Origin: Glebionis coronaria | Lineage: Eukaryota; Streptophyta; Magnoliopsida; Asterales; Asteraceae | Reading direction: 5' to 3' | Assembly (NCBI GenBank): GCA_025667525.1 | Contig: CM046881.1 | Coordinates: 495,277,627 to 495,341,626 of the forward strand | Length of the DNA stretch: 64,000 nucleotides | In this document: positions 46,092-59,523 of the stretch, piece after piece | Numbering within the stretch: the stretch's first letter is position 1 | Layout: each line of letters starts with the position of its first letter | Notes under the pieces: generated by a model | What the model was told of the DNA's origin: nothing | The model's database searches: none | What the model saw: the letters and a program-made list of their open reading frames with translations, nothing else | Position numbers and translations under genes: made by a program

Positions 46092-49000
46092 ACTCTTCCC
46101 CCCTAAAAAGAATAATTCGTCCCCGAGTTATAGATAAGGTAAACGGAAAAAGAAACATACCCGAATCAAACTGAGAGGGTATGTAAGATAAAAGGACCTG
46201 AAGGTGACATGAAGAAAGGAACGTGGAACGTGACATTTCTTGAAGGGACATGGAACGTGACGTGACTGAAAGAAAGTATCTATTTGATAAGCGAAAACGG
46301 ATAAGAAGTCTGGATGGACCCCTCCGCTCCAGTGGCTTCCCGCCTAGAACGGTCCTCTAAAAGGTCTTGGTGGAAAAACAATCTAAATCTTCATGACTTT
46401 TTCTTGACGATACAGTAAGTATTTGTTCATCAACGTAAGAGGGGATCCTCCTGAATTGTTCGAGGAAATAAGGATTTACGTGCAAGTGTAAATGAAGCGT
46501 TGCATGTAAAATGGCCCAAACTAACTGATAATAGTACTGTCTTAGCAATGATATGCGAGACATACTTAAACGTAGTACGTGAAAAATTGTGAACGTGATA
46601 CGTGAACAATTTTGAACGTGATACGTGGAGATATGGTGAGTGTAGTATGAGCAAACATATCGTGATCAACGATACGTGTAACATATCGTGAACGTGATAT
46701 GAGGAACGTGGAATGAACATGACATGTGAAACATATCGTGAACATGGAATACGGCGGTGGTAACGCCAAATGCTATGAGGAGAGACGTGGAATGTGACAT
46801 GAAACGTCTATCTGAGGATAGAGAGTTATACTAAACTTGAGTCTGGTCTCTCAAGTTCTTGCAAAACTTCCCAGAATGAAAAATGGATGTAACATCGTAA
46901 GCCAGGATACGATCATGAACATGAATAGTGTCATGAGCGTGAGTGCGAAAGTAAGTCGTAAAATTGGAACAAGAACGTGAACGTAAATAAGGAGCACAAA
47001 CGCGAACCTTTGTCTGACCCGATAGCTGAGGGATTACCAAGTGATTGGATGTGCCTTGGCTGGAACATGTCTGATCTATCTGTTGGTTCTTGAAATCCTT
47101 GCGGATGTAAGGATTCTGCAGACTTGATCAAACTGTTGGCAATAACCCAGATAGCACCATGCTTCTTCTGAGTTTGCGTTAATCTGGTAACCAAAATCCA
47201 TGGAGATCTTGTCCCATTCTGTTCACAATTCTGATGATGGAAAAACATCCTAGTCTGTCGGTGTTCTATCTTAGCCTGTTGGTATGTCAAGTACTTAGAT
47301 ATGAACGTAACTATATCTTGCTTCGTAGAAAATTGATACATAGAAATTTGCAGAACTATAAGTCTCAAAGATAGACTTCTCTTAGCGTAGGATTTTATGG
47401 AACACCTAATGTAGTGTAGGGTTCTCACCTTTACGCATAAGCTGAGTCATGGTAAGATTAACTGTGCGAATCCTTGTGATTCAGCGTGTCACTGTAATCA
47501 ACCAGAGTTTATATTGGAAAATTTCAAGGTGAAATTTCTCCTGTCGTAGAATTTGCAACATAGTGCAAATATGGTCTTCATGCTCTTCTCTAGACCTAGA
47601 TAAAAAAATCAGGTTGTTCTCGATGAAAATACCGATGAATTTGTTTATGAGTTCATGGAAACTCAATTTATTAAGTCTATAATGCTGCTGGAGCATTTAT
47701 GAGACTAATACAAAATCACGAATCTAGCATGACCGAGTCGTGTACGAATAGCGGTCATGGAAATGTTCTGCTTTTTCACTCGTCACTGTTGACAGCATGA
47801 TCATGAGTCCGATCTTGGAAAGGTGATTAACACCCTAAGGTTGATTGGACATGTTGTCAATACGTGGAGGAGAGTAACGGTTATGGATGGTGATTTGTTT
47901 TAAATCGACGGTAGTCGACACATAATCTCATGTTATCGTCCTTCACCTTGAAGGTTCTTCTGGCATGTATGGGAAGATTTTGGTATAATCGGCTGGTTAT
48001 GCGTAAAAGGAACTTCAGTGGTCGTGTCTTAACTGACAGCTAGAAAATTTTAGCAATCATGGCTAACAAAGCACGTGCTTGGAAAGCATAGATAATTTGT
48101 ACAGATTTTCCTGATGGAAAACCATGCTGAATGTCTTCAGGAGCCTGAACATTACTGTACAAAATCATGATCGTAGCAGGGTGTGTTGTACGTAGTCCAT
48201 AATTAGGATTAAATTCAACTCGTGTCTGTCCGAGGTAATGCGTTAGCAGCTTGGATCTCATCATTAGGCTGAAGGAAAACCTTCGTATACATGGGGAATA
48301 CGAATGGCGTCCTTTATGGTCATAAATATATGAAATATGGGTGCAAGAAATGAAAGTGTCATCGAGCAAACGTGACAAATCTCACTGATACGCCGGTGAT
48401 GGTACTGAAATTCTTGTGGCCTGATTAATACATGGCACAACAAAATGGATATACCCTTTGGAGGTAGAGGTGTCATTCTGGTTATCGGGTCAGATTTGGG
48501 GCTTATCGGGTTGGGTCTTATCGGGTTTTGAAAAATTAAAAACTAACCCGCAACCCGACCCTATAAGATATCGGGTCTATCGGATTACGGGTTATCGGGT
48601 TGTGTTTATCGGGTTATAGGGTTGCATGTTAAGAAAAATAAAAACCCTGAATCAAGCTATACTGTGTTATATATATCCGATATGTATTGTATTGATTTAT
48701 ATAACTTCATAAGTAATCCCAAGAAGTGGTGTAAATATGTTAAACATTAATAGAAACCACATCCTAATTAATCGAAGATCAAATCTGTTACTAAATGAGT
48801 CCATATATACAGTATATTTTAATGAGTATTGCGCAGCGTTATTAGTTTTTTTAGCAACGAATGAATACCAATACTGTGCTAAAAGACTATTAATCAAATT
48901 TGACACGAAACATAATGTCATTTGACCAACAACGAGTAGAAAGTGAAGATTATCATACAATTTCTTGGGCATCTGTGCATATGTTATCGAGTTTATCGGG

Positions 49001-50955
49001 TTGACCTGATAACCCGATTAAAACTTAATTTAGACCCTAACCCGACCCTATTAGCTTATCGGGTCTATCGGGTTGACCCGATAAACCCGACAAGCTAAGT
49101 TAAACCCGATAAGACCCGACCCTATAAAGTCTTATCGGGTTCGGGTCGGGTTCGGGTCGGGTCGGGTCAACCCAATTGACACCCCTATGTGGAGGGTACC
49201 CTGAATTTCTTAGGGATGTTCCAGAATTTGACGTGAGTCATGTGTCTTGACTCGTGTCTTGGGAAAAATAAGCATGACATGTGTCTTGACTGGTGTCTTG
49301 ACATGTGTCTTCAGAAAGTATACGTGAGACATGTGTCTTGACTGATGTCTTGACATATGTCTCGAGGTGATGAAACAAATAGAACTACAAATATTAGGTT
49401 ATTATGCCAGAATTGGCGGATGGGTTGGACTACTGACCCTTTGTATATCTGATCACGTCCGCGGCCGGAGATTCGGTTGCGATTGCCAGGATAGTTGCTC
49501 TCATAGTAGTGTTTACTATCGTCTTGTCTGTTGTTTCCATGACGGTCATTCTTATGACTGTGGTTCATGTAACTATTCAGCTAAGTGGCCGGCTGGTACC
49601 GGTTCTCACTCATATGACTGAAACGACAACTGGATGGCGTGTGACATGTAACTATGAATTAGGGACAATGATTGATGGAAATCGCCTGGTGGTGAAGCAT
49701 CTTCTCGTCCGATCACTTTGATCTAACGCCCTTGTCTTCGTCTTGTAAGATCTCCAGTTTGTGAATAGCATCAAAATCTCATAGCGTCTCTAAAATCCGC
49801 AGCATCGACCCTTAGTAACATCTCCAAGCTATGAGCGGCATCAGTAATTTGTAGAGTATCAGCTGGTGCAATACGCACATGGGATACGGTACATGGAGTA
49901 CACATGGAATGCGCATGAAATGATCGGTATGGGGTCGATCATCTGACATGATTTTAAAGGAAAATAATTGGTTAAACGGTTAGAAGGACCATCATGATAA
50001 CCTGGCAATGCCAGTATATACCTCATTCTGGTTGCATAGAGAAACGCTAACGTGTGGTTAAATGAATTTCAATGATGATTTTCCTGAAAGCATGATTAAT
50101 GAAAACCAACCATGACTATCATGAAAGCAGGATTTAAATGAATTCCAACAGTGTCTTGCATGAAAGCATAAACAACAAAAGAGACGTAAGACGTAATCAA
50201 TCATGAAGACGAAATTATCGAAACAACTTAACATGAAGGAGTATATAACATAATCAGCATGAAAATGACGTTAACCATGATAGTATGAAAACATACTTGA
50301 CATAAAAACATAGTAATTTATGAGGGGACATGAAAAAAATTTATGCCAATAAATCATAAGAAAAATTTTATGCATGATAACAGTGCGTGAATACATGATG
50401 CAGTTTATAAAAACCTTTATATGCGCGAGGGTAAACGACTATGGTCAATTTCCTAAAACAAAAGACACGACGAGGGGACGCCTATAGGTCGGTCCCAAAG
50501 TTAAAAGTTTCGATAAAAGCACATGCGGCTAAATAGGGTCAGTCCTGTACCAACCGTTACTTAGTCATAAACCTGCGACAATGATACATGGAATAAATGA
50601 ATGAAACTCAGCTGTCAAAACTTTACAGAATTTTTTTTTATGTGACCAATTATGAACTATTGTGGTTCAGTTCACATTAGTCACAGTTCACAAGGAACAT
50701 CGTGCATGAAACAATGACACGTAACTAAGTATGGATGACGATTATTTAGTCCATATTAGTAAAAGCAATACTGATGAAAACATCATGGTTAAAACAACAA
50801 GGTGCTGAAAACATCATGGTTGAAACAACAAAGTGCTGAAAACATAAATACATGGAATAACAAGTGTTGGCCTAGGAAGCTCCTGACGACTACCCACTAG
50901 TCACAGGTCAAGTTTTAGAGCCTACAGGTCGAAGCCTTGTCTCTGATACCATAAT
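46092..50955 (-). pseudogene. Array C internal region 2, decayed chromovirus
   Basis: Collinear with internal region 1 throughout, including the ACGTG-rich zone, RT fragment (47880-47955), MITE, short repeat block and PBS (50940-50951). Small differences include 27 extra bases near 47813-47840 (CGATCTTGGAAAGGTG) absent from region 1. Confidence 0.85.
48465..49187. mobile_element. hAT-type MITE (copy 2, duplicated with array C)
   Basis: Same length (723 bp) and same insertion site as copy 1. The left TIR has one substitution (TAGAGGTGTCA) and the right target copy reads TGTGGAGG. It was duplicated together with the internal region. Confidence 0.9.
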
Positions 50956-52233
50956 TGTAACACCCCACTTTGATAAGTGGACCGTTACGCATAATTATGG
51001 CGTGTCATCAGAGCATGTAAGGTAATATGTAGTAAAACATACATGACCATAAGGAAAACCCGAATCAAACATCGGTTCCCAAACATAAGCCCAAAACAAA
51101 AATAAAGTTAATGAACTAGGAAAGACTAGACAAGCATAAGTATATGGAAAAAAGGAGAAGAAGTCTATGGCAGCTTCCATCCTATGCACTTCCTCCAAAT
51201 GCTCAAGTCCGTCCCTGGGTACCTTCCATTTTGGGACATGGAAAGGAATGTAACGGCTGAGCATAACGCTCAGTGCACGAATATACGACATATTATGAAT
51301 GGCTGAAACGTAAATAAGACTAATAGCAGCGGAAATATATAAGTCCTGGTAAACGTAGTTGTCTGTCATGTTAACTGGTTTTAGTTTTGAAAACATAGCT
51401 TATGTTACTTATGAAAATGTTTATTAGTTAATGCACCAAAAGCCAATATATGTCATGAGGTCAACAACGTGCATGAATACTTGGAGAGGAGACCTCATCA
51501 TGCAATTAGAGGGGTTGCCTTTAATTAACTGGTAAGTGGGTAGGAGGGATCAGCTCCTTGTGAAGGATGCAAGGCACACACCACATTCACCATGAAATCC
51601 TGAGTGAAACATGTAACTAGGATGCACCCATACGCCCCACATGATAATATAATAATATAATGGCCAAATAACTAAAAAGGGACGCCACAAGCTATCACTC
51701 CGCCGTGGTGAAGTCATAACACTAGTACCTCTAGTGTCATGGTTATGGTACCTCCATAACTAGGTGAACTGATCATGCATGTATATGGCTAAGGTAACTA
51801 ATAAAACATAAGCATTTAATCTGTAACTACTGGGGAAAACAGTTGGCTGCATACGGGAAATCCTAATGAAGGAAGAGATTGTCCTTACTGAAGGACGGGA
51901 AATCCGTACCTTATGTCCAGTGCACGAAGAAAGAAGAACGAAAGGAAGTCCTACTCCAATCTCACTAATGATAATTCGCGTTTTAGGGTTTAGGACTGAA
52001 AACATGAACACACACCTTGCCTTGAATTAACCCACGATCCTTCTCCTTGGTTGTTGAGGTGGGAAACGACGGCAGAGGGGAAAAAATAAAGGGACGATCT
52101 ATTGTGAAGTATTTTATGGTTTCCTGATAACTTGTCCAAAAAATAAGTATATACCCCCCCCCCCCCCCCCCCCCCCGTTTTATCATTATAGTCGGCCTAG
52201 GAGAGCCATTTGGGCCTTCAGCCCATTACTTCC
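50956..52233 (-). repeat. Array C LTR 3, left part
   Basis: The outer 5' LTR of the array, cut by M2 after CTTCC (52229-52233). A C-tract lies at 52154-52176. The PBS of region 2 is immediately to its left. Confidence 0.93.
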
Positions 52234-55098
52234 TGTGAGACCCCCAAAATCTGACATGGAACAACTAGGCAACGAGGGGGTAACACGTCATAGTACAAGA
52301 TACAATAAATTACAGTTCATACAAAGCTGACGAAATAAAAACATGTATATTATATCATAAAAGGTTAGAGTTTTTAAACATAGGTCCCAGAGTTTTAAAA
52401 GCGAAATTTATATTATTTCGTCTCGATTTATAACAATAAGTTGCCCAAAAGACTGAATAAACTTCTGATAGTTTATATAAAACAAATCTTTCAAAAGCAT
52501 CACAGAAATCTCCAAGCTGCGATAATATCCTGCGGGCTCCCATCCAAGCAAAGCGAAGTATAATACCTGAGATTAAACATGTAAAATCGTCAACATAAAG
52601 TTGAGTGATATTCATAGGTTTAGCAATAAGGATGTGGAACACAAGCATTCATTTGTAAAACAAGTAGTGTGGAGTATGGTTATATACGTAAACCATAGTC
52701 CGGAAACCATTATTATTGCTGTTCAGTTCATGAACCGAAGCTTAACTCAATGTAAGTTCCTCTAGGGAGTATTCAGCCTAAATACTCAAGTAAATAAACG
52801 AATATCAGTGCATCAAGGTACTTGAGACGGGGACTGTCAATCCCGATGGATCCACCCACAACATTCGCGCTTAGTACTCGAAATTAACGGCTCATGATCA
52901 GGAGAGGAAACTTAAGGCTAGAGACTAAAAAGCAATAATAATAATGAAAGTCTGGAAAGCATACACGTTCTGGATAGCATACAGTTTTTAAATGGTTGTG
53001 TTCCACCATGTAAAATCTCACCCCGTGTTTAGAAACCATGTACAAGTAAAAAGGGGCTATGAACTCACCTTAGCCACGAGGTAAGTCAATCACGGTACTC
53101 AGCAACTGAGTAGAAACAATGTAGTGAGACGATCACCGACGATATGGATGCCCGGGGAAACACGAAAACCGCAACCTATCACAATAAGGCGCGCGTTAAG
53201 ACTCGAACTCAATATCGATATATATACCAAATATAACATGACTCAAATGTTTTCAAAGTATTCATGTTTCAAAACAATTGACACGAACCAAAAGAATTCA
53301 TACTAACCATTTATTTCAACACTACACGTTAAAACACTTGAACACTTGAAAATGACCCGTCATACGACGCCAAGTCAACGCAAGTCAAACTATACTTTAC
53401 CCTTATTTCGACCAGTAGCTAAGTCATTTTTATAATGACTAAGCACTTGAGTATGTCACCATGTCCGATGGTGAATACTCAAACTCACGCAACACAAGCA
53501 TTGAACTAAGTGTCCAAAATAAAAATCAGCAAGTACACCCCGAATGTACACACCGATCTACCCTATCTAGACATGTCCGTTTTACACGAAAATTGGTGTC
53601 AAGGTCACTTATAACCTTTATAAGACCTCACCAAAATTTGAGCCAAAGTTCACACTTTAAAATCCATCAGCTCGACACTTTACTCGACTCCAAATTTTAG
53701 GACAGATTTGTACACTTGTTTTGTAACACTGTTTGGACCACTTTAAAAATACTAATTCGACAATCCGTCTTTTGAAACCACTACTAGACTCATCAAACTC
53801 AGTTTGTAAACTTTGAAAATCAGTAGTATCAACTATCTAACCAAGCCTAAAGTCCCCGAGAGTCGACCCAAAATCAGCCACAATTTCGGATTGTGCCGAC
53901 TTGCGTCTCCCGTTACACGAAAACTAAAACTAGCATAACTTTTGACTCGTAATGACTTAGAAGCTCTATCTTATACCAAAACGACCGTCTCGGAAAACTC
54001 TACAACAAAATCAAATAATCTTAGCCTTTCTCAGAACTTAAACCCACGAAAAATCTGTTAAGGACCTGCTGTCCCAAAATAGCCTTTTAGAAAACAAGTC
54101 AAATCCATTTTTCACTCAAAATCAATCATTCCCATACCCCTAGGATCATTATACTATCATTCCTAACAACCAAACACTCCTAAAAACACTTGTATGAAAA
54201 ATATAACAAAAATCAAAGATTCAAAACAAGACTTTTTAACATGAAATCATGAAGATCATTGCTTATACCTCACATGCAAGATGATCATAACACCAATCCA
54301 CCATGGAATTATAAAGTCTTCAAATTTTGATGCATGTCATTGAATTTGATATCATTAGAATCACAAAAAAATTCTAAGAATGGGTCTTGTTTTTGTTTTG
54401 GATGAATCATGATGGATGGTGGTGGTTGATGGTGGTAAGTGGCGGCAACAATGGAGGTGGGGGAGAGAATGGTGGATATTTTTTATAACTTGTATTTGTG
54501 TGTGTGTAGTGGAGAAAGAAATGAATATATATATGTGGTAGTGGAGGGACCAATATTGCCAAGTTTGAAACTTGTGGACCTAAAAGAAATTAATAGTTTT
54601 TAAGGGTAGAAAATGGTTATTGGTAAATATTAAAAATATTTACGGGGCTCGGGTTTCGTAAAAATACTTTTCAAAAGCTACAATGCATCATAAAAATGAT
54701 TATATGATTTCTCGACACGACTTAATACGTAATTAAAACGAAATCGTCGAAAATATTAATTATCGAAACAATCGATAAATAAACGTAAACTTTTTGGGCA
54801 TCCGCCGGTATCGCGATCACTAGGAATTCTCGTTGTACATTGATTTAGAATAAACTCGTTGTAAAACGCACGCGGGTGATTTTAAATCAAAAACTTTGAT
54901 TTAAATTAAATATGGAAAAATAAAATAAAAATTTTATAATTCCATATGAAGCATTGTCAATGAACAAAATAATACTTAAAAGTATAAAAAATCTCAGGAT
55001 TTACATATAAAGTATTCAAGAAAACGTAATACGTTGGAAAATTCAAAAAGCACTAATAAAAAGAATAAAATAATGTTGGGAAAGTACGGGTTCTCACA
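52234..55098 (-). repeat. M2 3' LTR (left copy)
   Basis: 2865 bp. The PPT next to it (55099-55109; minus strand AAGGGGAAGAC) marks this as the 3' LTR. Confidence 0.93.
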
Positions 55099-58000
55099 GT
55101 CTTCCCCTTAAAGGAACTCTGGTCCCCAGAGTTCTCCTGAAACAGAAGAAGATGCAAACAAGAGGAGGTACAAAGTGTAGAACAAAATCGTTGCTTCCCA
55201 GGTAATTTCCGTACCACGACAAATCTTCACGATTAGAATTCACTACGCTTCAGTTTCTTAGTTCCTTTTTCGTATAACTTTTCAGTCTTGGAAGGATAAC
55301 GATCTTTCAATACGGAGATACATCGAGAGATAGAGTTGTTGGAAATACGTGCGATAAACTAACAAGAATGAATATAAGAATCGCTTAAACAGGCAAAGTG
55401 CGATAAAATTGAACCAAGATTGTAAATCAACAAGGGTTCGCAAATCGTGCAACTGTAAAACGTGACAATCTTAAAACGTAAGAATCTAGTCACAAGCAAA
55501 GTAGAAGGGAAAAAAAATGAATACATATGATCATTTAAAATACAAGCTGTCACAATCAGTTGTCTAGAATTTTGGTATTACTTTAAAACTTAGTTTTAAA
55601 TGTTTTCTTGATTAAAAGAAAAATTTACCAAGTGTAGTGATTAAAATCAAACTCTATATAAAACGAGTGGGTAAACAGTTGCCAAATCGTTTTCTTGATC
55701 AGGACTTCAAAGTAAAAGTAACTCAGTTCAAATAGTTATCCTGATTGACTTAAGAACTTTTGGATGTCTGCATGAAATTATCGTTAAAACTCGGGTTTAA
55801 CGTTAGCATTAGGAAAAATCAGATTTTCCAAGTTATTTAGAAACATTGTTTAGAAATTATAATTTAATTTAATAATTTCATTAGGTTGACAGTAAAGTAT
55901 GATAAAATCAATTACTTTAAAAGATACAGCTTGATATCCTTTGAAACACTAGGTAAATTTCCAAAAGAGGATATATAGATCCGGTACTTAACTTGATATA
56001 GTTATTTTGGTAATTTAAACATTTGATAAAATATATATAACGTTCTTAAAAATTAATAATAATTTTTAGAAATCCAAGAAGGTGATTAAGGTATCAAATG
56101 GTAAACACGTAACATTTTCTGGTTTTTAGAAAGTGACAAAATAGCAAACGATTATGAAATGAATATCGATCAACAATTAGTATACAAGCAATAGCACGAG
56201 GGAATAAAACGGAAGTCGTATCAACTCTTAACGAACATGATAGAATAGATGCATCGATGATAAAAACAATAAGAAACAAAGATTTAGCAAGATTAATTCA
56301 CGAGTGCGGTTGGCGTCACCAATAACGCCTTATTAAGTTTTCGGTGGTCGATACACAGTCGAAAGAGAAAAGCCACACAATAGATTTTCGAATCACAGAA
56401 AACTATTAAGAGGTCAATTGAGAGTAAATTCATTAAAAATGAAAACATTAGCAATGAAAGGCGAAATCAACACATGGTTCACACGAACGAATTTCAAGAC
56501 GACAAAGTCTAACACACATCATGACCATTACACGAAATCATCGTTCACGTCCAGTCATAAATCATTAATCGCGTCCAGAGACGTTTCGTAGTTCTACCAA
56601 AATAATAGAGAAGGTCGATCGATGAAGGAGCATAACAACGTTGAAACTTCCAAGTCAGGTATCAATGGTAAGAATTTAGGCAAATGGTAACAAAAATCGT
56701 ATCATGAGGATGATGAGGTAACAAGTAAAGCACAGATCGCTGAGTAAGAAAATATGTGCTTGAGGCATGTACTTTGTTCAAGAAAGATAAGGGTTCATAT
56801 GTGTAAGTCACGAATTGTTGTTACTCGAATAAGATGTAAAAGTTTTCTAAACTTTATTTTATCAAACTTTTTAAGAAACATAATTAAAAAGTTGATTCTT
56901 AGTCAAATATTTAAGGTGACTACTATTCGGCCTCGCATGGCTCCTTCTAAATTAAGCATAGGTGATCAGGCCATGCATAATTTAGGACTAGCAATGCGAT
57001 GCTCGCCTTCGTCAAACCAGTATTACATATCATATGATTTAAAATATGTATATAATAACATTTGTAAAAACAGGAATCAAAATAGTTTATGAAACTATTC
57101 GCCAATAAGTTACTGGCTAGATATTTAAATCAACCATTTTATTGTTACAAGAATTCTTAACAAGACCAATGTAGAACAATTGGTGAGAATGCATTGTAAA
57201 ATTAATATAAATTAATTTTATAAGATAGCATTCAATTATTTAAGAAAGCCCAAATGAAACCTTTTGTAAATTAATTTGCAAACAATATTTGTTTGAGTTC
57301 ATATGGTAACTGTAAAATAGCGAGTGGGTTACATGAGGGTAATAAAGGGTAGTTCAAGACAGTCAACTAAATGGTTACAAGGTGATAAGGTTTCAAGTGG
57401 TTTAGCCAAAATCGTCAAGAGACACGTGTCAAGATGATAACAAACGTTACGAAAGCAAGATCTTCAACCTCGGTCCAATTCAGTGGTACGATAGAAGCAA
57501 AGAAAGACAAAGTAGAATGACAAATAAGTCATATATAAAAGAAAGGATAAAGGAATCCGTATGTGTACATCGTAATTTATTTGACAAAAATACACTTTTA
57601 AGAAAGTAGTGCATCAGTTAACAAATAGTACAATCACTCCGAAAAGTTTCTTTATTAGGAAGTTACCGAATTTCAAAAGTTCAAGACCTACGTATATGTA
57701 TGACCGAACTCAAAGTTACTATTTTATACTTGTTCAAATGCAATCATTGTTTTTAGTTTGCAAAATATCATTAGTTAAAGTTTTCACGAGCTCAAACGAA
57801 CTCAAAAACACTTCAATCCATGTTTTTAACTTCTATCAGTTTTGACTTTTGGGTTTGACTAGATCAATTAACTCACTAAACGATATTCTAAGACTCAAAG
57901 TCTAATGCATTTCGATGTAAAACAATGTTTTGAACAACTTTCTAGTTTTACCCGAGACTTGAAACGGAATAAAATAGACGAAAATGCCATTGCATTAACT

Positions 58001-59508
58001 CTGTCAACAAAATGATATTTTAGCATTATTCAGAAAATAGCTTCTTAGATTTTACAATCTCAAATGAGCGTAACTTGCTCGATTTTAAAGTTTATTGATC
58101 AAATTTTATGTCCTAAACGGACGTCTCAACAAGTAGAAATATATATTTTTATGTCTAAAGTTATAAAAATATTTTCTCGACACGGTTAAATTCCCTGTAA
58201 TGTTTCTGTACAAAGTATATTTTTCGACACAGTTTGAAATTAAATCCAAATTTCATAATAACTCATAATTAATGTACACACATTACTCGTGGATTCCATA
58301 AAGACGAAAGAAGATAAACTGTATAATTAATCATGTAAAGAAAACACAGTATAGAAATGGTTCAAGAATGCCAACCATAATCTGAGAGATAAAAAACGAC
58401 GCATATTATCCGTGTCTTCGGCTGCAAGATGCAATGCAAGAAGGTCTCTTGGTGAGGTGATTTCCAAAATCACAAGATACATCGAGAAAGAAATAGAAAA
58501 TTAACAAGTCACACTCCTGAGTCGAGGAGGTTTAATGAAAAAGGGAGGATACAAGTAGGATCGTATTCCAAACAATCGTCACATAATAAATGACGATCAT
58601 GTGTTCAAGGTACAACGAATGTTGTAATTCGAAGTCGAAACGTAGAACGGTCAATGAAATAAGATGTAATCCATGTACAAGTGTCGTGTAAAACGGTGGC
58701 GTAAAGATAAATCAAGATTATGAAAACCCACAATATTATTCAATACTAATTCAATGGATGCTTCGAGATGTGTGACTCACACGATGTCCTTTAGTCTTTC
58801 TGGGAGACACATTGAGCTACACAATGGTCTATAGACTAGACATTCAGTTACGAATGGTCGGTAAACAATCTGGGTATCTAAATAGATATTTTAAAGGAAA
58901 TAAACAATGAAAGCAACACGCACGGTAGTAAAATGAAAATCAGGAGTTTTATCGAAAACAACACTTCTAAATTCCGAACAATGGTATCTCGAGAGTATGC
59001 ACAACATGTAGCAGCGAGTCGACAAAAACAGATGATTCAAAACGAACGAGTATATGAAGTCAGTCGTATCACGCATAACTGAAATAGCAATAGTACTCAG
59101 AAAAATGAGTATGAAAAGTTGGCAGCATACGCGCTGTGAATACAAGTAGGTAACGTCATAACAGTATGAAATCATTGTAACAGGATCAGTTCACAAGAAC
59201 AAAAATTCAAGAAATGCAGTAAGAGCAGATGAAATCAGGGTAACATTCAATGATAATTCATGAAGCACATAGGCTTTGAAAAGTCATAGTAATTATCGTC
59301 ATTAAGGTAATGTAATATTTCAACATATAATCAGGAGAAGAAGTACTACAACGATAATTAAAAGTAAATAATAAGAATTAGAGAGTTACCCGCGAAGATA
59401 TCGAACAACTTTGGCAGATTCTGTGTTTGACACTTAAAACCTGATTTTTTTTTGAACTTTCGGTTATAGACTAAGTTTTGAAAAACGAATCAGGTCTCTA
59501 TAACCTTC
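55099..59508 (-). pseudogene. M2 internal region, decayed
   Basis: Only a trace of RT is recognisable: the minus strand at 56329-56352 reads IDHRKLNK. The leader (59390-59508) matches M1. Remaining open frames are short and without similarity. Only about 1.2 kb separates the RT trace from the 3' LTR, so integrase and RNase H are largely deleted. Confidence 0.75.
56329..56352 (-). pseudogene. RT motif remnant IDHRKLNK in M2
   Basis: Corresponds to CIDYRELNK of the M1 RT. Flanking codons are out of frame or lost. Confidence 0.55.
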
Positions 59509-59520
59509 GCTCTGATACCA
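59509..59520 (-). other. Primer-binding site (initiator tRNA-Met), M2
   Basis: The minus strand reads TGGTATCAGAGC, three bases from the 5' LTR. Confidence 0.9.
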
Positions 59521-59523
59521 CTC